Shown piece after piece: positions 1 to 13,227 of a stretch of 64,000 nucleotides of DNA. Location of the stretch: positions 1 through 64,000 of the forward strand of contig NZ_FOFS01000012.1 of assembly GCF_900111015.1 (NCBI RefSeq), in the 5' to 3' direction. The DNA is from Solimonas aquatica. GTDB lineage: Bacteria; Pseudomonadota; Gammaproteobacteria; Nevskiales; Nevskiaceae. The notes under the pieces are model-generated. The model had not been told where the DNA came from. It did no database searches and saw only the letters and a program-made list of their open reading frames with translations. Made by a program: the position numbers and the translations under genes. Position 1 is the first letter of the stretch. The number at the start of each line of letters is the position of its first letter.

Positions 1-47
1 CCCCGCTGCACGGCGGCGCTGAAGAAAAGCGCGAAGCTGAGTGGCCT

Positions 48-60
48 GATCTTTAAGAAC
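48..60 (+). promoter_or_regulatory. boxA-like element in rRNA leader
   Basis: The leader before 16S contains TGATCTTTAAGAAC, close to the boxA antitermination core (TGCTCTTTAACA), followed by sequence typical of rrn leaders. The rrn promoter itself must lie before the window start. The rest of bases 1-229 is leader RNA with no open gene. Confidence 0.45.
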
Positions 61-229
61 AAAGCAAGTGATTTGTGTGGGTGCTCCCATGGTGATGGCG
101 AAGCCATTGCAACATGAGAGTATCAACGTAAGCCAAAGTTGATTGAGCTTATCGAAGATGACTCTTCGATGGTTCTGGAGCGTTTAGCCACGTTCTGGGA
201 CTGTTATTTGGATCTAGCTTTACACCTTT

Positions 230-1760
<1,531 letters not shown>

Positions 1761-1881
1761 AAGTACGCTTCAAAGCGCCTTGGGAGCATCCAACACAAGT
1801 CACTTGCACTAAGTATCGAGAGCCGCGGAAGCACGTGCGGTTCTGCCCGAAACAGGTTTGAAATCGCACGGTTTGACCTGG

Positions 1882-1958
<77 letters not shown>

Positions 1959-1988
1959 ACCTAGCGAATACACACAAATCGGGTATCC

Positions 1989-2064
1989 GGGGCCATAGCT
2001 CAGCTGGGAGAGCATCTGCTTTGCAAGCAGAGGGTCGTCGGTTCGATCCCGACTGGCTCCACCA
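1989..2064 (+). tRNA. alaT: tRNA-Ala (UGC)
   Basis: A 76-nt cloverleaf with acceptor arms GGGGCCA and TGGCTCC, anticodon TGC in the loop TTTGCAA, T-loop GTTCGATCC and encoded ACCA. It is the second spacer tRNA of the rrn operon, 30 nt after tRNA-Ile. Confidence 0.97.
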
Positions 2065-2110
2065 CCGATTCCGGAAAGCATTTGTTGTGAATGTTTTCCC
2101 GAATCTACGT

Positions 2111-2123
2111 GAGTAGATCTGTT
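2111..2123 (+). promoter_or_regulatory. boxA antitermination element in 16S-23S spacer
   Basis: GTTCTTTAACAAT in the spacer before 23S matches the rrn boxA core (CTTTAACA). In rrn operons this RNA element recruits the Nus/SuhB antitermination complex. The surrounding spacer 2065-2271 is otherwise processing-stem sequence. Confidence 0.7.
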
Positions 2124-2271
2124 CTTTAACAATACGGTTTAGTAGTTGAACACTGTTGTCATTAGTTGATTAGCGTAAAGCTAGTTGAACTCAATGCCAT
2201 AGGTGCTTAACGGCGAAGATTGTCGAGTGAGATCTAGGCTTCGACGTTCGAAAGAATGTTTGAGGTTATAT

Positions 2272-5129
<2,858 letters not shown>

Positions 5130-5210
5130 ATAACGCTCAAGCATTTTTACCGTTAAGAACTGAAGGCATTGAGAAATGTGCTTCAGTGTTCAACTACCAA
5201 AACCGAATTC

Positions 5211-5237
5211 GAGAAATTGACCGCAAGTCAGTTTCTC
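5211..5237 (+). other. 23S-5S spacer hairpin
   Basis: An 11-bp stem (GAGAAATTGAC with GTCAGTTTCTC, one G-U pair) with a short CGCAA loop lies just before 5S rRNA. It is probably an RNA processing stem of the rrn transcript. Confidence 0.5.
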
Positions 5238-5245
5238 GGCCAGTT

Positions 5246-5363
5246 TCCCTGGCGGCCATAGCGAGTTGGAACCACCCGTTCCCATCCCGAACACGGAAGT
5301 GAAACGACTCAGCGCCGATGATAGTGTGGCAGCTGCCATGTGAGAGTAGGACACTGCCAGGGT
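5246..5363 (+). rRNA. rrf: 5S ribosomal RNA
   Basis: A molecule of about 118 nt with the 5S landmarks CCCTGGCGGCCATAGCG, CCCATCCCGAAC, GAAGTGAAAC and the closing CACTGCCAGGG that pairs with the 5' end. It is last in the rrn operon and is followed by a strong terminator. Confidence 0.96.
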
Positions 5364-5371
5364 CTTAAACC

Positions 5372-5409
5372 AAAAACCCCGATGCCAAATGCATCGGGGT
5401 TTTTCTTTT
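5372..5409 (+). terminator. rrn intrinsic terminator
   Basis: A-rich tract, then the stem CCCCGATGC / GCATCGGGG with a five-base loop, then TTTTTCTTTT. The A-tract on the other side could let it act in both directions and also stop hrpB transcription. Confidence 0.93.
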
Positions 5410-5455
5410 GTGCCTCGCGAAAAACACCAAGAATCCCAAAAACCAGATGCTCGCA

Positions 5456-5472
5456 GGCTCTCGGAGAGAGCC
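5456..5472 (-). other. Small hairpin downstream of hrpB
   Basis: GGCTCTC and GAGAGCC pair around a three-base loop just past the hrpB stop codon. No uridine run follows closely, so a terminator role is uncertain; the bidirectional rrn terminator is the better candidate for hrpB. Confidence 0.3.
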
Positions 5473-5484
5473 GGCCGCTGGAGT

Positions 5485-7968
5485 TCAGCTGCCGCGAGGC
5501 TTGGCCCGACGTGTCGGGCTCGCGGCGAGCGGGTCGTCCGGCCAGGGATGGCGCGGATAACGTCCGCGCAAATCCTTGCGCACTTCGGCATAGCTGCGTG
5601 CCCAGAAGCCGCCGAGATCCTGGGTTACCGCAATGGGTCTTTGTGCTGGCGAGAGCAGCTGCAGCACCACCGGCTGCCGGCCCTCGTTGATGGTCGGCGT
5701 ACTGGCGCAGCCAAACATCTCCTGCAGTTTCACAGACAGCAGCGGGGGCTCGCTTTGCCGGTATTCAAGGCGGATGTGCGAGCCAGTCGGGACTTCAAGC
5801 TGCGTGGGCGCGTAGCGTGACAGTGCCTGTTGTTGCTCGTAGCTGAGCAAGGCTGACAAGGCCGCACGCAAATCGATGCGCGTGAAATGCTCCTTGCGGC
5901 TTACGCCATCCAGATACGGCATCAGCCATTGCTCCAGCGTCTGGGCGAGATGCTCGTCGCCGACATCCGGCAGCTGCAGCTCCGGACGCCAGCGCCGCAG
6001 GCATTGCACGCGCAGCTGCCATTGCCGGTGCTCTTCCTGCCAGGGCAAGGTCTGCAGCCCCAGCTGGTGGATGGCGCAGAGCACCGCCTGGCGGGTGGCT
6101 GCCGCGACTTCTTCGCCGCGCAGCGGCTTGCGCTCCAGGATGATGGCGCCCAGGCGCCGCTGTGCCTCGCTGGTGACGGCGGCATTGGCCGCATCCCAGC
6201 TCACCACGTTCTGCCAGCGCAGCTGTTCCTGATGATCCTGTCGCAGCTGCGTTTCAGACAGCGCCGAGGCCAGGCGTATGCGCCTCGGTGGGCCCGGATC
6301 CCAGTGGGCGATTGCCAGCCAGGCCTGATGCGCCAGCGCATCGCGTTCGTGCAGACGTGCCTCACCGCCGTCCGCGCAGAGGAACACAGCGTCCTGCGTG
6401 CGCTGCCCTTCACGCCGCTGTGCAATGCGTTCCGGATAGGCCCAGCTCAATACGCGCGCGACGGCCTGGTCGTTGAAGTGTTCCGCATCCCCAGGACCGA
6501 GCATGCGGCGCAGTTGCCGCACGTTGTCCTCCACGCGGCGCTTGGCTGCCTGCTCTGCCTGTCCGCGCCGATAGCGCTCGATCAGCAGGTTCAGATCACT
6601 GTCCGCGGCGCCGCGTTCTTCGAGTACGGCTGCCACCCAGATCGCGGTTTCGCCAAGGCCTTCGCGCGTGGCCTTGAGCAGCATGTGTGCGCGGCGCGGT
6701 GTGGTCGGCAGGCGGAGCAAAGCGCGTCCGTGCGCACTAATGCGGCCTTTGGCATCGAGCGCTTCCAAGTCGCGCAAGCGCTCGATCGCGTATTGCCAGT
6801 TGGCGCTCGTCGGCGGGTCCAGCAGTGCCAGGGCAGCCGGATCGCCGAGACCCCAGGCGGCCAGTTCCAGCGCAAAGCGCGTCAGATCAACCGCCAGAAT
6901 CTCCGGCGTATCGTGAGGCGCCAGTGCGGCGTGCTGGTCGCGGCTCCAGAGCCGGTAGCAGCTGCCAGGGCCCAGACGGCCCGCGCGTCCGGCCCGTTGT
7001 TCTGCGGAAGCGCGCGATACGCGCTGGGTTTCGAGTCGATCCGCGCCCGCGCCCAGGTCGAAGCGTGCAACGCGGACCAGTCCGCCATCGACGACGGTGT
7101 GCACGCCCTCGACCGTCAGACTGGTTTGCGCAATATTGGTGGCCAGAATAATTTTGCGGCGCCCTTCACGATCCGGCTGCAGGGCCAGATCCTGCTCCGT
7201 GCTGCTCAGCTCGCCCATCAGCGGCCGCAGCGCGATGCGCTCGCCCAGACGCTGATGCAGGCTGCCCTGGGCGTTGCGGATTTCGCGTGCCCCGGGCAGG
7301 AAGGCCAGGATATCGCCCTGCGTCTGTTCCAGCGCCTGCAGGCAGACGCGAGCCACCGCTTCGCCATGCTCCAGCTCGGTGCCCATCGATAGATGCCGGA
7401 TCGCGACTTCGTGTAACCGGCCCGCGCTGGCGACCACCGGCGCACCACCGAGCAAGGCTGCCACCCGTTCGGTATCCAGCGTTGCCGACATCACCAGCAG
7501 GCGCAACTCCGGATTGAGATTGGCGCAGGCGTCCAGGCTCAGGGCCAGCGCAAGATCGGCGTCGAGGCTGCGCTCGTGAAATTCATCGAAAATCACCAAG
7601 CCGACGCCCGGAAGATCGGCATCGCTCTGCAGGCGTCGGGTCAGCAAGCCTTCGGTCAGCACCTCGATGCGGGTCTTGGCCGAGATGCGGCGCTCGAAGC
7701 GGATCTGATAGCCCACTGTCTCGCCGACGCTTTCGCCGAGCAGTGCGGCCATGCGCGCAGCGGCAGCGCGAGCCGCCACGCGACGCGGCTCCAGCAGAAT
7801 GATTTTCCGTCCCTTGAGCCAGGGCTCGTCGAGCAGTGCCAGCGGCACCAGCGTGGTCTTGCCCGATCCGGGCGGTGCCGACAGTACAGCGCGGCCTTGT
7901 GCGGACAGACTGGCGCGCAAAGCGGGCAGACTCTCCAGCACGGGCAGGGAAGGCAGGCTCGGGGGCAT
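5485..7968 (-). CDS. hrpB: ATP-dependent RNA helicase HrpB
   Basis: DEAH-box-like helicase of the HrpB family, 827 aa, the usual family length (about 800-840). Visible motifs are the P-loop APPGSGKTT near residue 31, DEFHER (motif II, the DEFH variant typical of HrpB), SATLD (motif III) and QRAGRAGR (motif VI). The helicase-associated and HrpB C-terminal domains follow, ending in the conserved HPWPDDP stretch. The family is cytoplasmic; its cellular role in RNA metabolism is poorly defined. The gene faces the rrn operon and is transcribed away from the divergent Tad genes. Confidence 0.95.
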   Translation of the reverse strand: MPPSLPSLPVLESLPALRASLSAQGRAVLSAPPGSGKTTLVPLALLDEPWLKGRKIILLEPRRVAARAAAARMAALLGESVGETVGYQIRFERRISAKTRIEVLTEGLLTRRLQSDADLPGVGLVIFDEFHERSLDADLALALSLDACANLNPELRLLVMSATLDTERVAALLGGAPVVASAGRLHEVAIRHLSMGTELEHGEAVARVCLQALEQTQGDILAFLPGAREIRNAQGSLHQRLGERIALRPLMGELSSTEQDLALQPDREGRRKIILATNIAQTSLTVEGVHTVVDGGLVRVARFDLGAGADRLETQRVSRASAEQRAGRAGRLGPGSCYRLWSRDQHAALAPHDTPEILAVDLTRFALELAAWGLGDPAALALLDPPTSANWQYAIERLRDLEALDAKGRISAHGRALLRLPTTPRRAHMLLKATREGLGETAIWVAAVLEERGAADSDLNLLIERYRRGQAEQAAKRRVEDNVRQLRRMLGPGDAEHFNDQAVARVLSWAYPERIAQRREGQRTQDAVFLCADGGEARLHERDALAHQAWLAIAHWDPGPPRRIRLASALSETQLRQDHQEQLRWQNVVSWDAANAAVTSEAQRRLGAIILERKPLRGEEVAAATRQAVLCAIHQLGLQTLPWQEEHRQWQLRVQCLRRWRPELQLPDVGDEHLAQTLEQWLMPYLDGVSRKEHFTRIDLRAALSALLSYEQQQALSRYAPTQLEVPTGSHIRLEYRQSEPPLLSVKLQEMFGCASTPTINEGRQPVVLQLLSPAQRPIAVTQDLGGFWARSYAEVRKDLRGRYPRHPWPDDPLAASPTRRAKPRGS

Positions 7969-8168
7969 CGGTCAGGCGAGGGTGAAGAGGTCGGGCGGCT
8001 CGGGCCGCAGCGGTTTAGCCTATCAGCCCGAAATGGCCGTCCGGCGGAAAATCGGTGTCTGCAACGGCGCTGCGTTCCATCGTGGATGCTCTGCAGATGC
8101 GCTTCCGAGGTGCCGTCACCGTCGCCGGCGTGTATTTTGAGGCAAAGGGGACATTGGGCGAAACACAG

Positions 8169-8726
8169 ATGACTGGTAAGGCAGACAAGGCAACCCGGCA
8201 ACGCGGCGCAGCGGCGATCGAATTCGCCCTGACCTTTCCTTTGCTGTTCATGCTGTTCTACGCCATCCTCAGCTACGGGATGATCTTCTTCGTGCGCATG
8301 GGGCTGCAGCAGGCCGCCGAGGATGGCGCCCGGACTGCGCTGCGGTATCAAAGCGTGACGTACACCGCGGGCAGCAGTCAGGTGAGCCGGCAGCAACAAC
8401 AGCTGCAAGCACGGATCACGGCGGCCACAGCGGTGGCAACCGCACAGGCAGCCTGGATCAAGATGGGTTCCACCACGGCCACCGCTTCAACCAGCGTCTG
8501 TGTCATCGGCAGCAATGCCTCGGGCACCGACTGCGCCGGCTATTCAGGCACGATGCCGACCTGTGGCACGGATCTGAACTCGGCCTGTCAGGTCGTGGTG
8601 CTCGTGACGTATGCCTACGGCAGCGCACCCTTCATTCCGGCTCTGCCGGGCTTCAATCTGCTGGTGCCCACCACCCTGCGCGGGCAGGCGCGCGTGCTGG
8701 TGGACGGGAACTCCTTTTCCGCATGA
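8169..8726 (+). CDS. TadE-family pseudopilin-like protein
   Basis: A protein of 185 aa from the chosen ATG, with a short charged leader (QRGAAAIEFALTF) followed by one hydrophobic helix. This is the TadE signature: small residues, then a conserved glutamate at the start of the membrane segment. Such proteins are minor pseudopilins of Flp/Tad pili. An upstream in-frame ATG at 8055 would add 38 residues without TadE character; the start at 8169 was chosen because it places the leader at the N-terminus, although no strong ribosome site is visible. The stop overlaps the next start (ATGA). Confidence 0.8.
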   Translation: MTGKADKATRQRGAAAIEFALTFPLLFMLFYAILSYGMIFFVRMGLQQAAEDGARTALRYQSVTYTAGSSQVSRQQQQLQARITAATAVATAQAAWIKMGSTTATASTSVCVIGSNASGTDCAGYSGTMPTCGTDLNSACQVVVLVTYAYGSAPFIPALPGFNLLVPTTLRGQARVLVDGNSFSA

Positions 8727-9226
8727 GCTGCCTCGCCGCCACCGCGCGTCCTGAACAGGCTGGCGCCGCCGCGCTCGAGTTTGCGCTGGTGCTGCCGATC
8801 TTCGTGGCGATGCTTTACGGTCTGATCAATCTGGGCTTGGTGTACTACACGCAGCTGGCGGTCAGCCGCGCGGCGGAGGACGGTGCGCGCGCCGTGGACT
8901 TCCTCAGCAACAGCAGCGACTACACCTCGGTGAAGAACGAGGTGCTCAATTCCCTCGCCAACTCGATCGTGGCGCCGGCAGCCAGCAACGGCAGCTACGC
9001 CACGCGCCGCAGCTGGCTCGCCAGCAATGTCCTGCCGCAGATCAGCGTGGACAGCAGCCTGTCCTGCGCCGGCGTTGCCGCCAGCGGGAGCTTGCGTGTG
9101 CGCGTCGTCTATCCCTACAGCACCAGTGCCGGTACGCGGCTGCTGCCGACCATCACGCTGCCAGGCGTCGGTTCCGACATCGGCGTGCCCAGTACCCTGA
9201 TCGGCTGTGCGGTGGTCAAGCAATGA
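8723..9226 (+). CDS. TadE/TadF-family pseudopilin-like protein
   Basis: A 167-aa protein with the TadE-like leader QAGAAALEFALVLPIF followed by one transmembrane helix and an extracytoplasmic domain. It overlaps both neighbours by ATGA, so the three genes are translationally coupled. By analogy with Tad systems it would be the second minor pseudopilin (TadE or TadF). The pilus ATPase, secretin and prepilin peptidase genes are not in this window. Confidence 0.8.
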   Translation: MSCLAATARPEQAGAAALEFALVLPIFVAMLYGLINLGLVYYTQLAVSRAAEDGARAVDFLSNSSDYTSVKNEVLNSLANSIVAPAASNGSYATRRSWLASNVLPQISVDSSLSCAGVAASGSLRVRVVYPYSTSAGTRLLPTITLPGVGSDIGVPSTLIGCAVVKQ

Positions 9227-11196
9227 GTCTGCCCAAAATGCCTGCGTTCATGAATTTTTTCAGTGCCATTCGCGCGCAGCGGCGCCGGCAGGGCGGCTCG
9301 GTCATCGTCTTCGCCGCCATCGGCCTGAGTGCCGTGGTGATTCTGCTGTCGCTGGCAGACATCGGCACCATGTATTTCTACCGCCGCGAATTTCAGAAGG
9401 CTGCCGATCTCGCGGCGCTGGCGGGCGCCAAAAGCCTGCAGACCAGCTGCGCCGCCGCGCAGACCGCGGCCAGCAGCAACGCCAGCCAGAATCTGGGCAG
9501 CCGCAGCTACGCCACCACAGTTGACTGCGGGGTGTGGAACTCCTCGGCGGGCACGATGTTCAGCACGCCCGGCACCGGCACACAGAACGCTGTTCGCGTG
9601 ACCATTTCCGGGACGCCGCCACGCTTCCTGATGGGCGGTCGCGCCATGTCGGCCTATGCCATCGCCATCAGCAACGTGCCGCTGGCCAATCTCACCATCC
9701 GCAGCGCGCTGGTCTCGATCGACAGCAGCAAGGGCGCCCTGCTCAACTCTCTGCTCGGCAACATGCTGGGTGGGGCACTCAATCTGAGCCTGGCCAGCTG
9801 GCAGGGCCTGGTCAACGCCAATGTGAATCTGCTCAGCTACATGGACGCGCTGGCCCTGCGTCTGGGCGTGTCCGCCGGCAACTACGCGCAGGTGCTCAGC
9901 ACCAACACCACGCTTGGCACCTTGCTGGGCGCCATGGTCGATGCCATGGGCAGCGGCTCCACCGCCGGCATTGCCGTCAACTCTCTGATCGGCAGCATCG
10001 GTGGCACGGTGGGCTCCATCAACAATCTCACGCTGGGCAGCCTGCTGTCGCTGCAGAGCGGCCTGCAGCAGACCGGTCTGGCGATGGACCTCAATGCCCT
10101 GCAGCTGGCGCAGGCCATGGTGCAGCTGGCGAACTACAACAGTTCGATAAATGTTTCGGTGCCGATCAATCTGATCGGCCTGGCGGCCGCCACCGTGACG
10201 GCACGCATCATCCAGCCGCCGCAGATCTCGGCCACCGGCAACCCGGCCCTGGCCAAGGCCAATCCGACGGGCAGCAACAAGATCTACGTCCGGGATGCGC
10301 AGGTTCGTGTGCTGATTTCGGTGAGTCTGAGCAGTGCGCTCACCAGTCTGGTCTCCGGTCTGACCACGGCGGTCAGCAATCTGGTTTCGCCCGTGACCGA
10401 CCTGCTCAACAATCTGCTGCACCTGAATCTCGTCGCGGTGCTCAGCTGTCTGGTGCTGTGCACGCAAACCGGGGTCGACATCCAGATTCTGTCGCCGCCC
10501 TTCCGCATCGACGTCAACGTCGACGCAGGCGCCGGCAGCGCCTATGTCACCGACTACAGCTGCGACAACGCCGGCACCAACAAATCCCTGACCGTGGCGG
10601 CCAATACCTCTGCGCTGGCCCTGCGCATCGGCAAGATGGGCACCAGCGATGCGGACGCCATCAGCAAGGTGTTTGCGTCCAGCGCTGCGCCCACCGTCAG
10701 CCCGGTGCCCCTGGTCGATATCGGCACTGTCACCAAGACCTGCACCTTGCTGGCGATCTGCTTCTCCGGGGCGCGCGTACCCTTTGCGGGCGGCGGCATC
10801 GGTCTGCAGACCGATACCTCGGTGGCGGCCAGTTCGGCGACGCTGAACTATGTGGCGCCGGCTGCCAGCAATCTGCCGACGCTCAAGGAAGACCCGTACT
10901 ACCAGACGATCAACTCCTCGAACATCGTCAGCAGCCTGAGCGCGACCCTGGCTGGCGCCGGCATCCAGATCTATCAGCCGACCTCGCCGGTGAGCGGGCT
11001 GGGCCTGGTGATCTCGCTGGTGGGCACCACGCTGGATACCATCAAGCCCTTGCTGCAGACGGCCGTCGCCACGGTGTTGTCACCTTTGCTCGATCCTCTG
11101 GTGAACACCCTGCTCAACACCTTGGGTGTGACGCTGGCGCAGACCGATGTCGGTGCGCGCATGACTTGCAATTCAGGCGCGACGCTGGTCAATTGA
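9223..11196 (+). CDS. TadG-like pilus assembly / DUF2134-type membrane protein
   Basis: A 657-aa protein that starts with a Tad-type segment (QGGSVIVFAAIGLSAVVILL) and the motif FQKAADLAALAGA typical of TadG-family proteins. It continues with a long exported region rich in Ser, Leu, Asn and Gly, with predicted amphipathic repeats and scattered cysteines. In Tad loci TadG anchors in the inner membrane and spans the periplasm. The family as a whole varies in its C-terminal part, as here. The start overlaps the previous gene by ATGA. Confidence 0.75.
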   Translation: MSLPKMPAFMNFFSAIRAQRRRQGGSVIVFAAIGLSAVVILLSLADIGTMYFYRREFQKAADLAALAGAKSLQTSCAAAQTAASSNASQNLGSRSYATTVDCGVWNSSAGTMFSTPGTGTQNAVRVTISGTPPRFLMGGRAMSAYAIAISNVPLANLTIRSALVSIDSSKGALLNSLLGNMLGGALNLSLASWQGLVNANVNLLSYMDALALRLGVSAGNYAQVLSTNTTLGTLLGAMVDAMGSGSTAGIAVNSLIGSIGGTVGSINNLTLGSLLSLQSGLQQTGLAMDLNALQLAQAMVQLANYNSSINVSVPINLIGLAAATVTARIIQPPQISATGNPALAKANPTGSNKIYVRDAQVRVLISVSLSSALTSLVSGLTTAVSNLVSPVTDLLNNLLHLNLVAVLSCLVLCTQTGVDIQILSPPFRIDVNVDAGAGSAYVTDYSCDNAGTNKSLTVAANTSALALRIGKMGTSDADAISKVFASSAAPTVSPVPLVDIGTVTKTCTLLAICFSGARVPFAGGGIGLQTDTSVAASSATLNYVAPAASNLPTLKEDPYYQTINSSNIVSSLSATLAGAGIQIYQPTSPVSGLGLVISLVGTTLDTIKPLLQTAVATVLSPLLDPLVNTLLNTLGVTLAQTDVGARMTCNSGATLVN

Positions 11197-11212
11197 AATA
11201 CTGGGGGCGGTG

Positions 11213-11524
11213 ATGAAAACCGATTCGTTTCGATGGGCGGATCTGCTGCGCTTTCGCAAAATGCTGGCGCCGCGACTGATCCTGCTGCTCTACTGGGCTG
11301 GCAATGTGGCGCTGCTGCTGTCCGCCATCGGCCGCATCTGGACGGCGTTTTCGCTGGTGGGTGACGGGCTGACGGGGCTGGCCTGGACGCTGGTCGGTGC
11401 GGCGCTGCTGTTTCTCTGCTGGCGGGTGGTCTGTGAGCTGGCGATTCTCGCCTTTGCCATCTACGAGCGACTCGGCGCGCTGCTGGACACGCGGGCAGCC
11501 GAGGACGCTTCCCGGTCCGGCTGA
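11213..11524 (+). CDS. DUF4282-like membrane protein
   Basis: A 103-aa protein with two hydrophobic helices (LILLLYWAGNVALLLSAIG and LTGLAWTLVGAALLFLCW) and the pattern FRKM...LYW...RVVCELAIL, which resembles DUF4282 proteins. The function is unknown. The ATG at 11213 has a GGGGG ribosome site; a GTG one codon earlier is also possible. It lies 16 nt after the TadG-like gene and may be cotranscribed with it. Confidence 0.65.
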   Translation: MKTDSFRWADLLRFRKMLAPRLILLLYWAGNVALLLSAIGRIWTAFSLVGDGLTGLAWTLVGAALLFLCWRVVCELAILAFAIYERLGALLDTRAAEDASRSG

Positions 11525-11533
11525 AGCTGCGGC

Positions 11534-12250
11534 TCAGCCTTCCGAGAGCGCGGCCAGGCCTTCCAGAACCAGCAGGGGGCGCAGCTGCCAGTGGTCAGGC
11601 AGCTCGCGACTCAGCAGCGGCGCGTCGCCGCCAGTGATCAGGCCGTGCGCCGCGGGGCCCGCTGCACGCGCGGCGCGCTCGATGGCGCCCAGGCAGGCCA
11701 GCAGCGCGCCCTGACGCACGCAGCTTTCGGTATCACGGCCCAGCCCGCTCTGGTAGTCAACGTCCTGGCGAAAGGCAAAGCGCGTGGTGCCCAGCACCGC
11801 GGATTGCTGCGCCTGCAGACCGGCGGCGATGAAGCCGCCCTGGTGGCGACCATCGGCGCCGATGACATCGGCGGTCAGTGCCGTGCCGGCGTCGATGACG
11901 CAGGCCGCGCCGCGCTGCTCATGCCAGGCCGCGATCATCGCCAGCCAGCGATCCACGCCCAGGCGCTCGGGTTCGCGATAAGCATTCACCAGACCGTGCC
12001 ACTGCGCGCTGCTGCGCGCGAACTCGCAGGCGCAGGCGTAGTGGCTGCGCACCGCTTCCCGCAGCGTGGCCTCCTGCGCCTGGCCCGTGACCTGCGCAAT
12101 CCAGCAGGCGGACAGGCGCGCGGCTGGCAGCTGCGCGAGCACGCCCGCAGGCTCGCCTTCGTGCGAGATGGCGCCCTGGTCCAGGAACTGGCCGTCACGG
12201 GCCAGTGCCCATTTCAGGCGCGTGTTGCCGATGTCGATCAGGAGCTTCAT
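11534..12250 (-). CDS. coaX: Type III pantothenate kinase
   Basis: Phosphorylates pantothenate, the first step of coenzyme A synthesis, in the cytoplasm. The 238-aa protein starts with the ASKHA-fold phosphate motif DIGNTRLKWA and contains the central GVDRWLAMIAAW and VIDAGTALTAD motifs, which carry the substrate-binding and catalytic residues of the type III enzyme. It overlaps birA by four bases; a birA-coaX pair is common in proteobacteria. Confidence 0.95.
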   Translation of the reverse strand: MKLLIDIGNTRLKWALARDGQFLDQGAISHEGEPAGVLAQLPAARLSACWIAQVTGQAQEATLREAVRSHYACACEFARSSAQWHGLVNAYREPERLGVDRWLAMIAAWHEQRGAACVIDAGTALTADVIGADGRHQGGFIAAGLQAQQSAVLGTTRFAFRQDVDYQSGLGRDTESCVRQGALLACLGAIERAARAAGPAAHGLITGGDAPLLSRELPDHWQLRPLLVLEGLAALSEG

Positions 12251-13227
12251 GCCGGGCGCAGGCTCACTTCGCCGGAGAGCAGGCGCTCGCGGCGGTTCTC
12301 GATGTCCACCAGCAGCGCGCCGTCGCTGTCCACGCCGCGCGCGATGGCGGACTGGGTGTGGTCATGCTGCACGATCAGCACCGGCCGGTCGCGACAGGCA
12401 TCCAGCGCCGACCACTGCGCCGCCACCGCCGCAAAGCCTTGTTCGGCATAGCCGTCCAGCAAACCGTGGAGCGATTGCAGGAGCGCCGCGGCCACCTCGT
12501 TGCGCGCGGCCGGCGGCTGGTTTTCCAGACGCAGGGCTTCGTCGAGATTGATCCAGGGCTGGCTCACCGCCTCGCCCTGCGTGGCGGCCATGCGCAGATT
12601 CAGGCCGATGCCGATCACCACGCGACAGCTGCCGCCGGCCTCGCCGCGATGTTCGATCAGCACGCCGCCCAGCTTGCGGCCGGCCACCAGCAGATCATTG
12701 GGCCATTTCAGCTGCAGGGTGCTCAGGCCGCAGCGACGCAGTGCCTGCGCGCAGGCCACGCCCACCGCCAGCGACAGCGCCGTGAGCTGGCGCGGCCAGC
12801 TGGGCCAGGACCAGGACAGCGAGAGATAGAGATTGGCGCCGAACGGGGAGATCCACTGCCGGCCGCGCCGGCCGCGTCCGCCGCTCTGGAACTCTGCGAG
12901 CAGGGCCTGCGGATCCTGCTCGGCGCCGCAGGCCAGCAGCAGGGTATTGGTGGATTCGACGATCGGCAGCACCTGCAGCGGCAGCTGTGGCACCGCTGCC
13001 TGCAGGCGCTGCGCGTCCAGGCGCTCGATCGGTGCGCTGAGCCGGTAGCCCAGGCCCTGGCGCGATTCGACTTCCAGCTGCCATTCGCGCAGACGCTCGA
13101 CACGCTTGGACAGCGCGGCGCGGCTCACGCCGAAGCGTGCGGCCAGGGCTTCGCCGGAATGCCACTGGCCATCGGCCAGGGCATCCAGCAGCTCCAGCTG
13201 CTCCTGCTGACTCAGCGTCGCAGCCAT
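12247..13227 (-). CDS. birA: Biotin--protein ligase / biotin operon repressor BirA
   Basis: Makes biotinyl-AMP and transfers biotin to acetyl-CoA carboxylase carrier protein. The 326-aa protein has an N-terminal winged helix (residues about 8-60, GVSRAALSKRVERL), so it can also repress transcription. The catalytic domain carries the biotinyl-AMP loop GRGRRGRQW at residues 117-125 and KWPNDLL. It sits between plsY, which it overlaps by 16 nt, and coaX in a minus-strand operon. Confidence 0.95.
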   Translation of the reverse strand: MAATLSQQEQLELLDALADGQWHSGEALAARFGVSRAALSKRVERLREWQLEVESRQGLGYRLSAPIERLDAQRLQAAVPQLPLQVLPIVESTNTLLLACGAEQDPQALLAEFQSGGRGRRGRQWISPFGANLYLSLSWSWPSWPRQLTALSLAVGVACAQALRRCGLSTLQLKWPNDLLVAGRKLGGVLIEHRGEAGGSCRVVIGIGLNLRMAATQGEAVSQPWINLDEALRLENQPPAARNEVAAALLQSLHGLLDGYAEQGFAAVAAQWSALDACRDRPVLIVQHDHTQSAIARGVDSDGALLVDIENRRERLLSGEVSLRPA

